Source of the DNA: Branchinecta lynchi
Lineage: Eukaryota > Arthropoda > Branchiopoda > Anostraca > Branchinectidae
Direction: 5' to 3'
Assembly: GCA_023053575.1 (NCBI GenBank)
Contig: JAKZAP010000001.1
Coordinates: 16,446,849-16,510,848 of the forward strand
Length of the DNA: 64,000 nucleotides
Of this stretch, positions 22,061 through 33,109 are shown one piece after another. Position numbers and translations under genes: made by a program. Within the stretch, counting starts at the first letter, position 1, and each line of letters begins with the position of its first letter. The notes below the pieces were generated by a model. That model ran no database searches and had not been told where the DNA came from. It saw only the letters and a program-made list of their open reading frames with translations.

Positions 22061-23435
22061 CAGGGGCGTCGCAAGGGGGGGGTGCGGGGGGTGCAGCACC
22101 CCCCCACCTTTTTGAGATTCGGTAAAATTTTGGGCCGGAGGCCCAAAAGTTTACCAAAATTGTTCGGTATTTTTTCGATTTACGAGAATTCGGTAGTTAT
22201 ACAGAATCCTAAATAGGCTATCTATACAAATCTCTTCAGTATAATGATCGGGATTCGGTATAATTGCCAGTATTCGGTAGTTATCACGAATTTGGTGAGA
22301 GAATTCACTGAAACCATTTGGTAATTTTTCGATGCCGGAACTATTTGGTATATTTATGGTGATTCCGCAGTTACACAGACTCCTGAATAAGCTATTGGTT
22401 CGGAATTATTCGGTGTCATGATTGGGATTCGGTAATTTATTCAGTATAATTTCTAACTTTGTTCCAGTTTCGACGAAAGTATACCGAATATGAATATTGT
22501 TCGGTAGTCTTTCGATACCAAAACAATTCGGTATACTAACCGGTATACGATGGTTATACAGAATCCCGAACACGCTATCGGTCTCAACTTATTCGGTATA
22601 ATAACTGGGATTCGGTAACTTATTCGTTGTAATTGCCAGGATCCGGAAGTTACTACGAACCTCGAAATTCAGAAGAGGTCGAGTGAAGCACTGGTCGCAG
22701 ACAAAAGGGATGATCTGTGATATCATCGATAGTCCTTACTTCTATTTTGGATCCCAAAAACAATATCTAATCATAAATATTTCGAAAATTCCGCCTGCAG
22801 AACTTTTCGTAATGTTCTCCATTTTGTGGAAGGGCATGTCATTTTACGGTTTTAAGCCAGTTTTAGGATTGAGATTTCGAAACATTAAAAGCTAGAATTT
22901 GAATGTAAATTAAATTTGGCAGGAAAAAGCAAAAAAAAATTTCGCCTGCGGCGCTCACTTTATCTTATCATAGGTTGTATATTGACTAGACTACAGTTGC
23001 TGCTGCTGCCGGAGAGTCGCTCCATCCGTTTTCTAGAACTTCTTAAGAGTCTCGGTATTTCATCAACGGAAAATGATACAGTTTGTAAGAGAAGCAGTTA
23101 AATTTTAGCCTACAAAAACAAAAAAAATGGATTTCAAAAATTTTCACCTGCGGCGCTCGATTTAATTTTCTATTGGCTATAATAGATAGCAGCTGTTACT
23201 GCAATCATGACCGGCAACGTATTCTCTATGTGGGCTTCGCCAAAACGCCGCCTAATAGTTGGCTTATCGTCGTTCATCCTGCCTTTTATTGTTACTCTTC
23301 CTACGCAAATTTCTGTTCCATAAATTAAAGCTCGAATTCTTAGTTCTAGGATTCGGTAAAATTTTTGAAAGATTCGGTAAAATTTTGGCTCTGCACCCCC
23401 CCCCCCCCACCAAAAATGCACTTGCGACGCCCCTG
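22061..23435. mobile_element. hAT-like element, 1375 bp, exact 8-bp TSD
   Basis: Perfect 15-bp inverted ends, CAGGGGCGTCGCAAG and CTTGCGACGCCCCTG, flanked by GTCTTTAG at 22053-22060 and 23436-23443. Poly-G/poly-C lies just inside both ends, and GATTCGGTAAAATTTTGG is repeated at both subterminal positions. The interior has three units of about 178 bp (near 22195, 22371, 22550). A Family A end remnant lies at 22712-22760, and TTTCGCCTGCGGCGC occurs at 22940. No transposase. Confidence 0.85.
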
Positions 23436-23623
23436 GTCTTTAGACTTCAAAAGTGGCACAGTTACCTAATTAAGCAGTTAGAAATTTCGAGAAACTCGGC
23501 TATTTGAAGTAAAAAATAAAAATATTTCAAATATTTGTAATGGTATCGAAAAATAAGAAAATAGACTGCAATCATTCAAAATAATAGAATAAGGTCTTGT
23601 TTTCAATGTGGGGTGACTGTAAA

Positions 23624-25041
23624 AACAAGACCAAAGGTTTCGATGGGATCCCAAAAATTCAATATCTGATCCAGACAACTGGGTCTTGTCTTAGCCAGAT
23701 CCAGTCTTGGCCAGACTCCTTGAACATTTTTACAATTAAAATTCAGAAACAGATTAAGGCCAAATAGCTAATCACCTGAGAAAACCAAGTTCAGATTTGG
23801 ATTCAGCATGTGTGTTTACCCCTATAAGTCATATCTGTTTTGACGTAAACTTCCTGACACTTCTGCCAATTTCCCGGTTCCGGCCGAACTCCAGAACTAC
23901 TTGTCCGGCGAAAAAAGAAAGCTCAAAGACGAAATTAGGGTATCTTCTTTCCCCAGTCATGAACATCTAATCAACTTCAAATAGAAATTTAGCTTATAAC
24001 AAATTTTCCGATTCCAGCCGGATTCCGGTCGAACTATATGTCCGGGTAAAATACGATTGTCATACAGGGACTCAGCATCTCTTCTTACCCCTAAATCGCT
24101 TATCTAATCAACTAGAAATAAAACTTTGACTTCCAACAATTTTTCGGTTTTGGCCGGATTCCGGACGAACTACATGTCCGGGTAGAAACTTGTTTTCACA
24201 TAAGTGTTCAGCATGTCTTCTTGCCCTAAATCGAACATCTAATCAACTCCAAATAAAACTTTTAATTTTGACAAACTTTCCGGTTTGGGCCGGATTCCGG
24301 TCGAAATACTTGTCCGTCGAGAAAATAGTTTTCACCATCGTCTTCAGCATGTCTTCCTACCTCTAAATCGAACATTTAATCAACTTCAAATAAAACTTTT
24401 ACTTTCAACAAACTTTCCGGTTTGGGCCGGATTCTGGGCGAAATACTTGTCCGTCGAGAAAATAGTTTCCACCGTCGTCTTCAGCATGTCTTCCTACCCC
24501 TAAATCGAACATCTAATCAATTTCAAATAAAACTTTTACTTTCAACAAACTTTCCGGTTTGGGCCGAATTCCGGGCGAAATACTTGTCCGTCGAAAAAAT
24601 AATTTTCACCATCGTCTTCAGCATGTTTTCCTACCCCTAAATCGAACATCTAATCAACGTCAAATAAAACTTTTACTTTCAACAAACTTTCCGGTTTTGG
24701 CCGGATTCCGGGCGAATTAATTGTCCGATGACAAAATGGTTTTCACCATCGTGTTCAGCATGTCTTCTTACCCCATAATCGACTATCACATTAGCTGTTT
24801 CAAAATATTTTGTTTGTCCCTTAATTTGAATCCCCTCCCCCATCCCTAAATGTAGAGCTACAAAGCCCATCTACGAACTTGACTGGTCCGACGACCCAAC
24901 GAACCCTCACACCAAGTTTCATCAAAATATCTCATTCCCTTCGAGAGTTATCGTGCTTACAGACGGACGGACGGACGGACAGACGGACAACTTTTGCGAT
25001 GTCATAGGTATCCCTCCACTTACGTTTTGGGATCCCAAAAA
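23624..25041 (+). mobile_element. Family A element A4
   Basis: Starts AACAAGACCAAAGG. Especially regular 137-bp units begin near 24227, 24364, 24501 and 24637 (CTAAATCGAACATCTAATCA). It ends with a (GGAC)n tract at 24963-24986 and TTTTGGGATCCCAAAA. The foldback pair ACAAGACC/GGTCTTGT is present at the 5' end. Confidence 0.85.
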
Positions 25042-25417
25042 CTGTTGGAATTAGTAAAATACGGAATTAATTCTACCTTTTTTCCGAAATTATAGAGTAA
25101 TCCTGGGAAGCTTGATAAATATCATTCTATGTTCACATTCGTCTGACAGAATTTAAACTGGATTGACCTGAAACTGCTAAAGTATGACCTAATTCCCCAA
25201 GCTACAGTCTGTTTACTGTCCCCAGAGTCATCAAATGACAAATTCCAAAGGATTTATTTATCCCCGTTGGTGACCCCGTTGAAAATATGGGCCTATTTTG
25301 GACGATCAGCAGCCTTTTCTGGATGCTAACGATGAATAGGACCAACGAAATAGCAACTCGTATTGAAGTTCTATTCAGTTCAATCCAATATAATCTAAAC
25401 AAGAGCTACGAGCTCAT
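25042..25417. other. Unclassified, no gene seen
   Basis: AT-rich sequence between A4 and Family C. The 66-codon minus frame (25202-25402) has no recognisable motif. Confidence 0.35.
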
Positions 25418-27248
25418 ATGGCACTTGTTACGAGTAGGCACGGCTCGGTTATGTCAATGATATATCTAGTGTTTGCTAGGTGTCTTCCCACCAAGTTTCA
25501 TCTCGATCCCTCCACTCATAGCGTTTTCCAATATTTCCGGTTCTCCCCTCAAGCTCCCCCCAAAAGTCACCGGATCCGGTCCAGATTTTAAGTGGGTCGT
25601 CTGAGGCATGAGGTCTTTCCAAATATCAATTTTCGTCGAGATCCGGTCACCCGTTCAAAAGATATAAATACCTCAAGATTCCGGATTCCCCCTCCCTCCA
25701 CTCCCCCCACAGTGCCCGAATTGGCTCGGTCATGTCAATGATGTATCTAGTGTTTTCTAGGTGTCTTCCCACCAAGTTTCATCTCGACCCCTCCACTCAT
25801 AGCGTTTCCCAAGATTTCCGGTTACCTCCTCCAGCTCCCCCCAAAAGTCACCGGATCCGGTCCGGATTTTAAGTGGGTCGTCTGAGGCATGAGGTCTTTC
25901 CAAATATCAAGTTCCATCGAGATCCGATCACCCGTTCAAAAGTTATAAATACCTCAAGATTCCGGATTCCCCCTCCCTCCACTCCCCCCACAGTGCCCGA
26001 ATCGGCTCGGTTATGTCAATGATGTATCTAGTGTTTGCTAGGTGTCTTCCCACCAAGTTTCATCTCGATCCCTCCACTCATAGCGTTTCCCAAGATTTCC
26101 GGTTGCCCCCTGCAGCTCCCCCCAAAAGTCACCGGATCCGGTCCAGATTTTAAGTGGGTCGTCTGAGGTATGAGGTCTTTCCAAATATCAAGTTCCATCG
26201 AGATCCGATCACCCGTTCAAAAGTTATAAATACCTCAAGATTCCGGATTCCCCCTCCCTCCACTCCCCCCACAGTACCCGAATCGGCTCGGTTATGTCAA
26301 TGATGTATCTAGTGTTTGCTAGGTCTCTTCCCACCAAGTTTCATCTCGATCCCTCCACTCATAGTGGTTCTCAAGATTTCCGGTTGCCCCCCTCCATCTC
26401 CCCCCAAAAGTCACCGGATCCGGTCCGGATTTTAAGTGGGTCGTCTGAGGCATGAGGTCTTTCCAAATATCAAGTTCCATCGAGATCCGATCACCCGTTC
26501 AAAAGTTATAAATACCTCAAGATTCCGGATTCCCCCTCCCTCCACTCCCCCCCACAGTGCCCGAATCGGCTCGGTTATGTAAATGATGTATCTAGTGTTT
26601 GCTACGTGTCTTAACTTAATTTAAACTTAATTTGTTTTTATTTCTTCTGTATTCCTTCTGTATAAAAAGAACCTGATGTGCCGACGAGAATACCGAGGCA
26701 CGACAAAAGCATGCAGAATTCAATTTCTTCAGTGTTTTGCCCGACAAACGTTTGCAGGATTTTATTTCTTGCATATATAAACACCCGATGTGCCGACGAA
26801 TCGACCGATGCCTGATAAAAAGCATACAAAATATTATTTTTTTCCCATCAAGTTTCATCTCGATCCCTCCACTCATAGCGTTTCCCAAGATTTCCGGTTG
26901 CCCCCTCCAGCTCCCCCCAAAAGTCACCGGATCCGGTCCGGATTTTAAGTGGGTCGTCTGAGGCATGAGGTCGTTCCAAAAATCAAGTTTCATCGAGATC
27001 CGATCACCCTTTCAAAAGTTAAAAATACCTCAAGATTCCGGATTCCCCCTCCCTCCACTCCCCCACGGTGCTCGGATCGGGGAAGTGACTATTTCCAACT
27101 TAATCATTTGGGGTCCCTGATAAGCCTGCTAAGTTTTATCGTCCTAGCTTATGTGGAAGTGCCCGAACTAGCAAAACCCGGACAGACCGACGGACGGACA
27201 GAAATTGCGATCGCTATATGGCACTTGGCCGAAGGGCAAGTGCCATAA
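25418..27248 (+). mobile_element. Family C element, 281-bp units and terminal hairpin
   Basis: Starts TATGGCACTTGTTACGAG. Five units begin with GGCTCGGTTATGTCAATGAT at about 25442, 25724, 26004, 26283 and 26566. The unit text includes CACCGGATCCGGTCC, GTGGGTCGTCTGAGG and CCTCCCTCCACTCCCCCCAC. It ends with CGGACGGACAG, TTGCGATCGC and a hairpin of 13/14 paired bases around GAA (TATGGCACTTGGCC GAA GGGCAAGTGCCATA, 27216-27246). The terminal words are inverted at the two ends. The architecture matches Family A though the sequence does not. Confidence 0.7.
26617..26850 (-). repeat. Family D fragment nested in Family C
   Basis: Inverted Family D text (GATGTGCCGACGAATCGACC, AACCTGATGTGCCGACGAG) interrupts the fifth unit of Family C. 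The interrupted unit resumes with CATCAAGTTTCATCTCGATC. Confidence 0.65.
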
Positions 27249-27528
27249 AAACACATGACAGACAAGCCGATGGGTTGTTTTTACGTCAAAACATAACATC
27301 ATAACAGAACAATCTACAAATATATATAATTTTGCGACATTTATACCGACGTCTTATGATAAATATGGTCAATAACATGCTAGACTACGATTAATAAAAT
27401 ACAAATAACCTAAAAATTAACATTCAAGAGCGCTCCGAGGTATATAAACGAACAAACGAGGGGACGAAACAAAGAAGAAACGACGAGAGCATCTTTTGGA
27501 CTGATTAATGCTGCATTTCTGGCAGCAT
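27249..27528. other. Unclassified spacer
   Basis: AT-rich, no frame of interest. Ends with TTAATGCTGCATTTCTGGCA, related to 20690-20800. Confidence 0.35.
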
Positions 27529-28787
27529 TTTTGGGATCCCAAAACGTAAGTGGAGGGATACCTATGACATCGCAAAGTTGTCCGTCTGTCCGTCCGTCCG
27601 TCCGTCCGTCTGTGCGCACTGTAACTCTCGAAGGGAATGAGATATTTTGATGAAACTTGGTGTGAGGATTCTTTGGGTCAAGAGTAAGGTCAAGTTCGTA
27701 GATGGGCTAATTAGCCCTACATTTAGGGGTGGGGGAGGGGTTTTAGATTAAGGGGCAAATTAAATATTTTTAAACAGATAATGTGATAGTCGATTATGGG
27801 GTAAAGAAGACATGTTGAGCACGATGGTGAAAACCATTTTACCATCGGAAAAGTAGCTCGCCCGGAATCCGGCCAAAACCGGAAAGTTTGTTAAAAGTAA
27901 AAGTTTTATTTGAAGTTGATTAGATGTTTGATTTAAGGGTAAGAAGACATGCTAAACACGATGGTGAAAACCGTTTTATCGCAGGACAAGTAGTTAGCCC
28001 ACAATCCGGCTAAAACCGGAAAGTCTGTTAAAAGTAAAAGTCTTATTTGAAGTTGATTAGATGTTCGATTTAGGGATAGGAAGCCATGCTGAACACCATG
28101 GTGAAAACCATTTTCTCGCCGAACAAGTAGTTCGCCCAGAATCCGGCCAAAACCGGAAAGTTTGTTAAAAGTAAAAGTTTTATTTGGAGTTGATTAGATG
28201 TTCGATTTAGGGGTAAGAAGACATGCTGAACACTTATGTGAAAACAATTTTCTACCCAGACAAGTAGTTCGCCCGGAATCCGGCCAAAACCGAAAATTGT
28301 TAAAAGTCAGATTTTATTTGTAGTTGATTAGATATTCGATTTAGGAGTAAAGAGATGGTGAATCCGTGTATGACAATCATTTTTTACCCGAACATATAGA
28401 TCGACGGGAATCCGGCTGGGAAAATTTGTTATAAGTTGAATTTTTATTTGAAGCTGATTAGATGTTCAATATTGATGAAAGAAGACACGCTGAGTTCGTT
28501 TTTGAGCTTTCTTTTTTCGCCGGAAAGGTAGTTCCGGAATTCGGCCGAAACCGGGAAATTGGCAGAAGTGGCAGGAAGTTTTCTTCAAAACAGAGATGGC
28601 TTATAGGGGTAAACACACATGCTGATTAAATACCTGAACTTGTTTTTCTCAGATGATTAACCTGTTTTTGAATTTTAATAGTAAAAATGTAGGAGTCTGG
28701 CGAAGACTGGATCTGGCGAAGACAAGACCCAATTGTCTGGATCAAATATTGAACTTTTGGGATCCCATCGAAACCTTTGGTCTTGTT
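27529..28787 (-). mobile_element. Family A element A5
   Basis: Palindrome (27529-27544), CGTAAGTGGAGGGATACC, inverted (GGAC)n as GTCCGTCCGTCC (27592-27612), seven 137-bp-type units, then the inverted 5' terminus ending CTTTGGTCTTGTT. Confidence 0.85.
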
Positions 28788-28805
28788 AGTAAAAGAAGTT
28801 TTATG

Positions 28806-29314
28806 ACACACTCATAAACAAACGCCGTTAATTGTACTAAATTCGTTATAGTGATTTCTTGAAGATTCTCAAATGTAACTAGAGAATATTCAGCTTCCGA
28901 GACCAAAAAATTGTCAAACTGGCCGATGACCAGGGTTGGTCACCAAGAACCAGGGTGTACGAGTTACTTTTGGTTACATTGGGTTACTTTTGGTTACATT
29001 GGGTTACTTTGGGATACATTGCATTGGGTTATATTGGGTTACATTACGTTACATTGGGTTACTTTGAGATACTTTTGGTGGTTACTTTCCAGGGTGTACG
29101 AAGTTACTTTTGGTGACCAACCCTGGGCCGATGATTCCCTTCTTCGACATACTGTAACGTTCACGAGGGGATATATCCAGATGTATTAATCCTCTTACTG
29201 GCCACGAGTTAGGGTACTTTGGTACCTGTTTTGACCTCCGACAGGAGATCACTGAATAGTTAATGAGCAATGTCACCTTGCTTTGAAGAGTGAATTGTGT
29301 TCAAGTAATTTGTG
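28806..29314. repeat. Segmental duplicate, copy 1, middle part
   Basis: Matches 57867-58145 (TACTAAATTC, CCTCTTACTGGCCAC, GAGATCACTGAATAGTTAATG, CACCTTGCTTTGAAGAGTGAA) after removal of the MITE at 28930-29126. On the minus strand AAAACAG followed by GTACC near 29220 is a good donor-like site after the conserved peptide INYSVISCRRSK. Confidence 0.7.
28930..29126. mobile_element. 197-bp hAT-like MITE with 8-bp TSD
   Basis: Inverted ends CCAGGGTTGGTCACCAA and TTGGTGACCAACCCTGG, flanked by GCCGATGA at 28922-28929 and 29127-29134. The interior is a run of GGTTACATTGGGTTAC-like words. Confidence 0.75.
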
Positions 29315-29354
29315 AGGGGTCGACGACTCTCCCGGAATGGTGTACATGTCCCGA

Positions 29355-29622
29355 AGGAATAATCCGGAATGGTCAGGAATAACCCGGAATAATCCGGAAT
29401 GGTCAAGAATAATCCGGAATGGTTAGGAATAATCCGGAATGGTTAGGAATAATCCGGAATAGTTAGGAATAATCCGGAATGGTTAGGAATAATCCGGAAT
29501 GGTCAGGAATAATCCGGAATGGTCAGGAATAATCCGGAATGGTCAGGAATAATCCGGAATGGTCAGGAATAATCCGGAACGATTAGGAATAATCCGGAAT
29601 GGTTAGGAATAATAAGGAATGG
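29355..29622. repeat. 20-bp tandem array, left
   Basis: About a dozen copies of GGAATAATCCGGAATGGTYA, next to GGTGTACAT. Variation is confined mainly to the YA step and single substitutions. Confidence 0.9.
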
Positions 29623-29640
29623 TCTGTAATTTTTTCGGAC

Positions 29641-30016
29641 ATTCGTCATCCAAAATGTCATTTCACAACAGAGGTCTTCGGTATTCGTGACTTTCAAGAA
29701 AGACGAAGGTGTTGAAAGGCCTGCGGCCTAAAAAGATAAAGGACGTGCACGAATAGTGTTATATTACAGTGGAGACCAAACCTCTTTTGCGGTTGTCTCT
29801 ACAATAAGCAATGGTTATTTATCTCAATAAGCAATGGTGATTTGTCATGCAAATGGTTCCCCTATCTTGTAATGTTAAACAGCACTATAGAGCCGGCAGA
29901 TGACACAAAATGCCGTTGTTGGAAGGCAGTTATGTCGCACCAGAAACCTAATATCACTCACAAAAAAATACAGTAGGCTGGCAAGACCTATTACCGCTCA
30001 CACTTGTCCGGTGAGA
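29641..30016. other. Unclassified interior of the Mutator-like element
   Basis: No frame of interest. GGCCTGCGGCC and a CAATAAGCAATGGT doublet (29800-29845) are the only notable words. Confidence 0.35.
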
Positions 30017-32139
30017 ATAAGACCAAAGGTTTCGATGTGATCGCAACAGTTCAAATTTGATCCAGACAATTGGGTCTCGTCTTCGACATATCCAGTCTTT
30101 GCCAGATCCAGTCTTCGCCAGACTCCTTGAACACTTTTACTATTAAAATTTATAAACAGATTAAGGCCAAATAGCTAATCATATGAGAAAACCAAATTCA
30201 GATGTGGATTCAGCATGTGTGTTTACCCCTTTAAGTCATATCGATTCTGACGAAGCAGATCGAAACTTCCTGCCTTACTTCTGACAATTTCTCGGCGACA
30301 AAATAAAGCTCAAAAACAAATTCAGCATGTCTCCTTACCCCTACATCCAACCTCTAATATACTTCAGATTAAACTTTTACTTTTAATAAATTTTCCGGTT
30401 TCAGCCTGATTCCGAGCGATCTATACGTCCGGTGAAAATGATTATCATATGCGAGTTCAGCATGTCTACTTACCCGCAAATAGAACATCTTATCAAATTT
30501 AGATAAAACTTTTACTTTAAACAAATTCTCCGGTTTTGGCCGGATTCCGGCCGAAATAATTGTTCGGAGAGAAAATAATTTTCATATTCGGACTCAGCAC
30601 GTTTCCTTGTCCCTAAACCGAACCTCCAATAAACTGCATATTAAACTTTTACTTTTCAAAAAATTTCCGGTTTTCGCCGGATTCCGGGTGATCTATTTGT
30701 CCAGCGAGAAAATAAATTTCCTGTTCGGATTCCGCATGTTCCTAATTCGACTATTTCACTAGCTTTAAAACAATATTTTTTTTCCTTAATTTCAAACCCA
30801 TCCCCCACCCCTAAATATAGAGCTGCATAGCCCATCTTCGAACTTGACATGTACTTTGACTTTAGCTTTTGGGATCCCAAAACGTAAGTGGAGGGGTACC
30901 TGTGACATCGCAAACGTTGTCTGTCTGTCCGTCCGTCTGTAAGCACGATAACTCTCGAAGAGAATGATATATTTTGATGAAACTCGGTGTAAGGATTCGT
31001 TGGGTCGTCGGACCAGTCAAGTTCGTAGATGGGCTTTGTAGCCGTACATTTAGGGGTGGGGGAGGGGGTTCAAATTAAGGGGCAAACAAAACATTTTAAA
31101 ACAGCAAATTTGATAATCGTTTATGGGGTAAGAAGACATACTGAACACGATGGTGAAAACCATTTTTTCATCGGACAAGTGGTTCACCCGGAATCCGGCT
31201 AAAACCGGAAAGTTTGTTAAAAGTAAAAGTTGTATTCGAAGTTGATTAAATGTTCGATTTAGGGGTAGGAAGACATGCTGAGGACGATGGTGAAAACCAT
31301 TTTCTCGACGGAGAAGTAGTTCGCCCGGAATCCGGCCCAAACCAGAAAGTTTGTTAAAATTAAAAGTTTTATTTGGAGTTGATTAGATGTTCATTTAGGG
31401 CAAGAAGACATGCTGAACACTTAAGTGAACACATTTTCTACCTGGACATGTAGTTCCCCCCGAATCCGGCCAAAACCGGAAAACTGTCAGAAGCTTAAGT
31501 TTTATTTCTAGTTGATTAGATAACCGATTTAAGGGTAAGAAGAGATGCTGAATCCGTGTTTGACAATCATATTTTACCTGGAAATTTAGTTCGACCGGAA
31601 TCCGGCTGGAGTCGGAAAATTTGTTATAAGTTAAATTTTTGTTTGGAGTTGATTAGATGTTCATTATTGGGGAAAGAAGATACCCTGAGTTCGTTTTTGA
31701 GCTTTCTTTTTTCGCCGGACAAGCAGTTCTGGAGTTCGGCCGAAACCAGGAAATTGGCAGAAGTGGCAGGAAGTTTTCGTCAAAACAGATATGACTTATA
31801 GGGGTAAACACACATGCTGAATCCATATCTGAACTTGGTGTTTTTCTCAGATGACTAGCTATTTGGCCTTAATCTGTTTCTGAATTTTAATTGTAAAAAT
31901 GTTCAAGGAATCTGGCGAGGACTGGATCTGGCTAAGACAAGACCCAGTTGTCTGGATCAGATACTGAATTTTTGGGATCCCATCGAAACCTTTGGTCTTG
32001 TTTATTGAGTTGGGGCGACGCTGTAAAGAGTCCTCGTCCCAAGTTTGATCAAAATATCTCAACCCCTTCGAGATTTATCGTGCTAACAGACGGACGGACG
32101 GACAACTTCTGCGATGTCATAGGTATGGGATCCCAAAAA
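30017..32139 (+). mobile_element. Family A element A6, split by A7
   Basis: The plus-oriented 5' part runs 30017-30866. The tail (CAAAATATCTCAACCCCTTCG, GGACGGACGGAC, CTGCGATGTCATAGGTATGG, GGATCCCAAAA) resumes at 32003 and ends at 32139. The reading only makes sense if A7 jumped into A6. Confidence 0.7.
30867..32002 (-). mobile_element. Family A element A7, inserted in A6
   Basis: Complete minus-oriented copy from TTTTGGGATCCCAAAACGTA to CCTTTGGTCTTGTT, about 1.14 kb, with five to six repeat units. Confidence 0.8.
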
Positions 32140-33109
32140 CTGATATTGACAGAGACGTCTTCGGCTTTTGGTAAAGATGAAATGTCCGTAAGGACCATTA
32201 AAATGTCCCTGTGCCTGGTATCGCAAGTTCTGGCTAATTCCTTGTCTTAGTCTACTGGTGGGTGGTAATAGTTTTCAGTGAGTGGTAATTGCCCGCCTAT
32301 CCTAGATATTGACAGAGAAGTCTTGTGGTCCTGGAAACTAGGAAATGTCTGAAGTGACAAGCAAACCTGCTAGATGACCTGGTATTCCAGGTTCTGGCTA
32401 ATTCCCAGTCTTACTGGCAGGGGCGCCCCGAACGGAACGAATGCCCGCCTCCTACGTTTTGGGCATTCGAAGGCGAAAAATTCGGTCAAACGGGCATCGC
32501 GGCGAAGCCGTGATGCCCTTTTCATAAAATCTTTTGTCCCGGCATTTCGAAATAGGGTGATTTAACGTGTTCATTGGTTCCACTTTCTTTATCTAATTAG
32601 CTAAGTCATCCAACTCTTGTTCACTCTGCATCGATTTCACCGTGTTCGGTCTGCCCCTTCGTAGATTTGGTAGTTTAACCTGTTTATTTCGTCTCGTTCG
32701 TTAGCGAATTCGGTATTTCACCGGACTTCTCTCAAGTCCGTATCCGTTTTATCGCACTCGGTAAGTCCATTTCATAATTCGGTCATTAATCAGATTCATT
32801 GGTTCTGATTCGTGACCGAATTCGATAATTTATCCAACTTTTGTTCAGTCCGCATCGAGTTCGCCGCATTCGGTCCGTCCTTGCGTGAATTCGGTGATTT
32901 TAACCTGTTTATTTCGTCTCATTCTTTTACCGAATTCGGTAATTCGATCGCATTCTGTCAGTCCATTTCATAATTCGGTCGTTAATCAGATTCGTTTGGT
33001 TCTGATTCGTGACCGAATACGACAATTCATCCAACTTTTGTTTCAATCCGCATTGATCTCGCTGCATTCGGTCAGTCCCTGCGTAAATTCGTCGATTTAA
33101 CCTGCTTAT

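Noticed and set aside
24227..24770. Open frames in Family A units giving peptides such as LLSTNFPVWAGFRAKYLS
   Set aside because: The unit is about 137 bp, not a multiple of three, so the peptide moves between frames from unit to unit. The similarity reflects DNA repetition.
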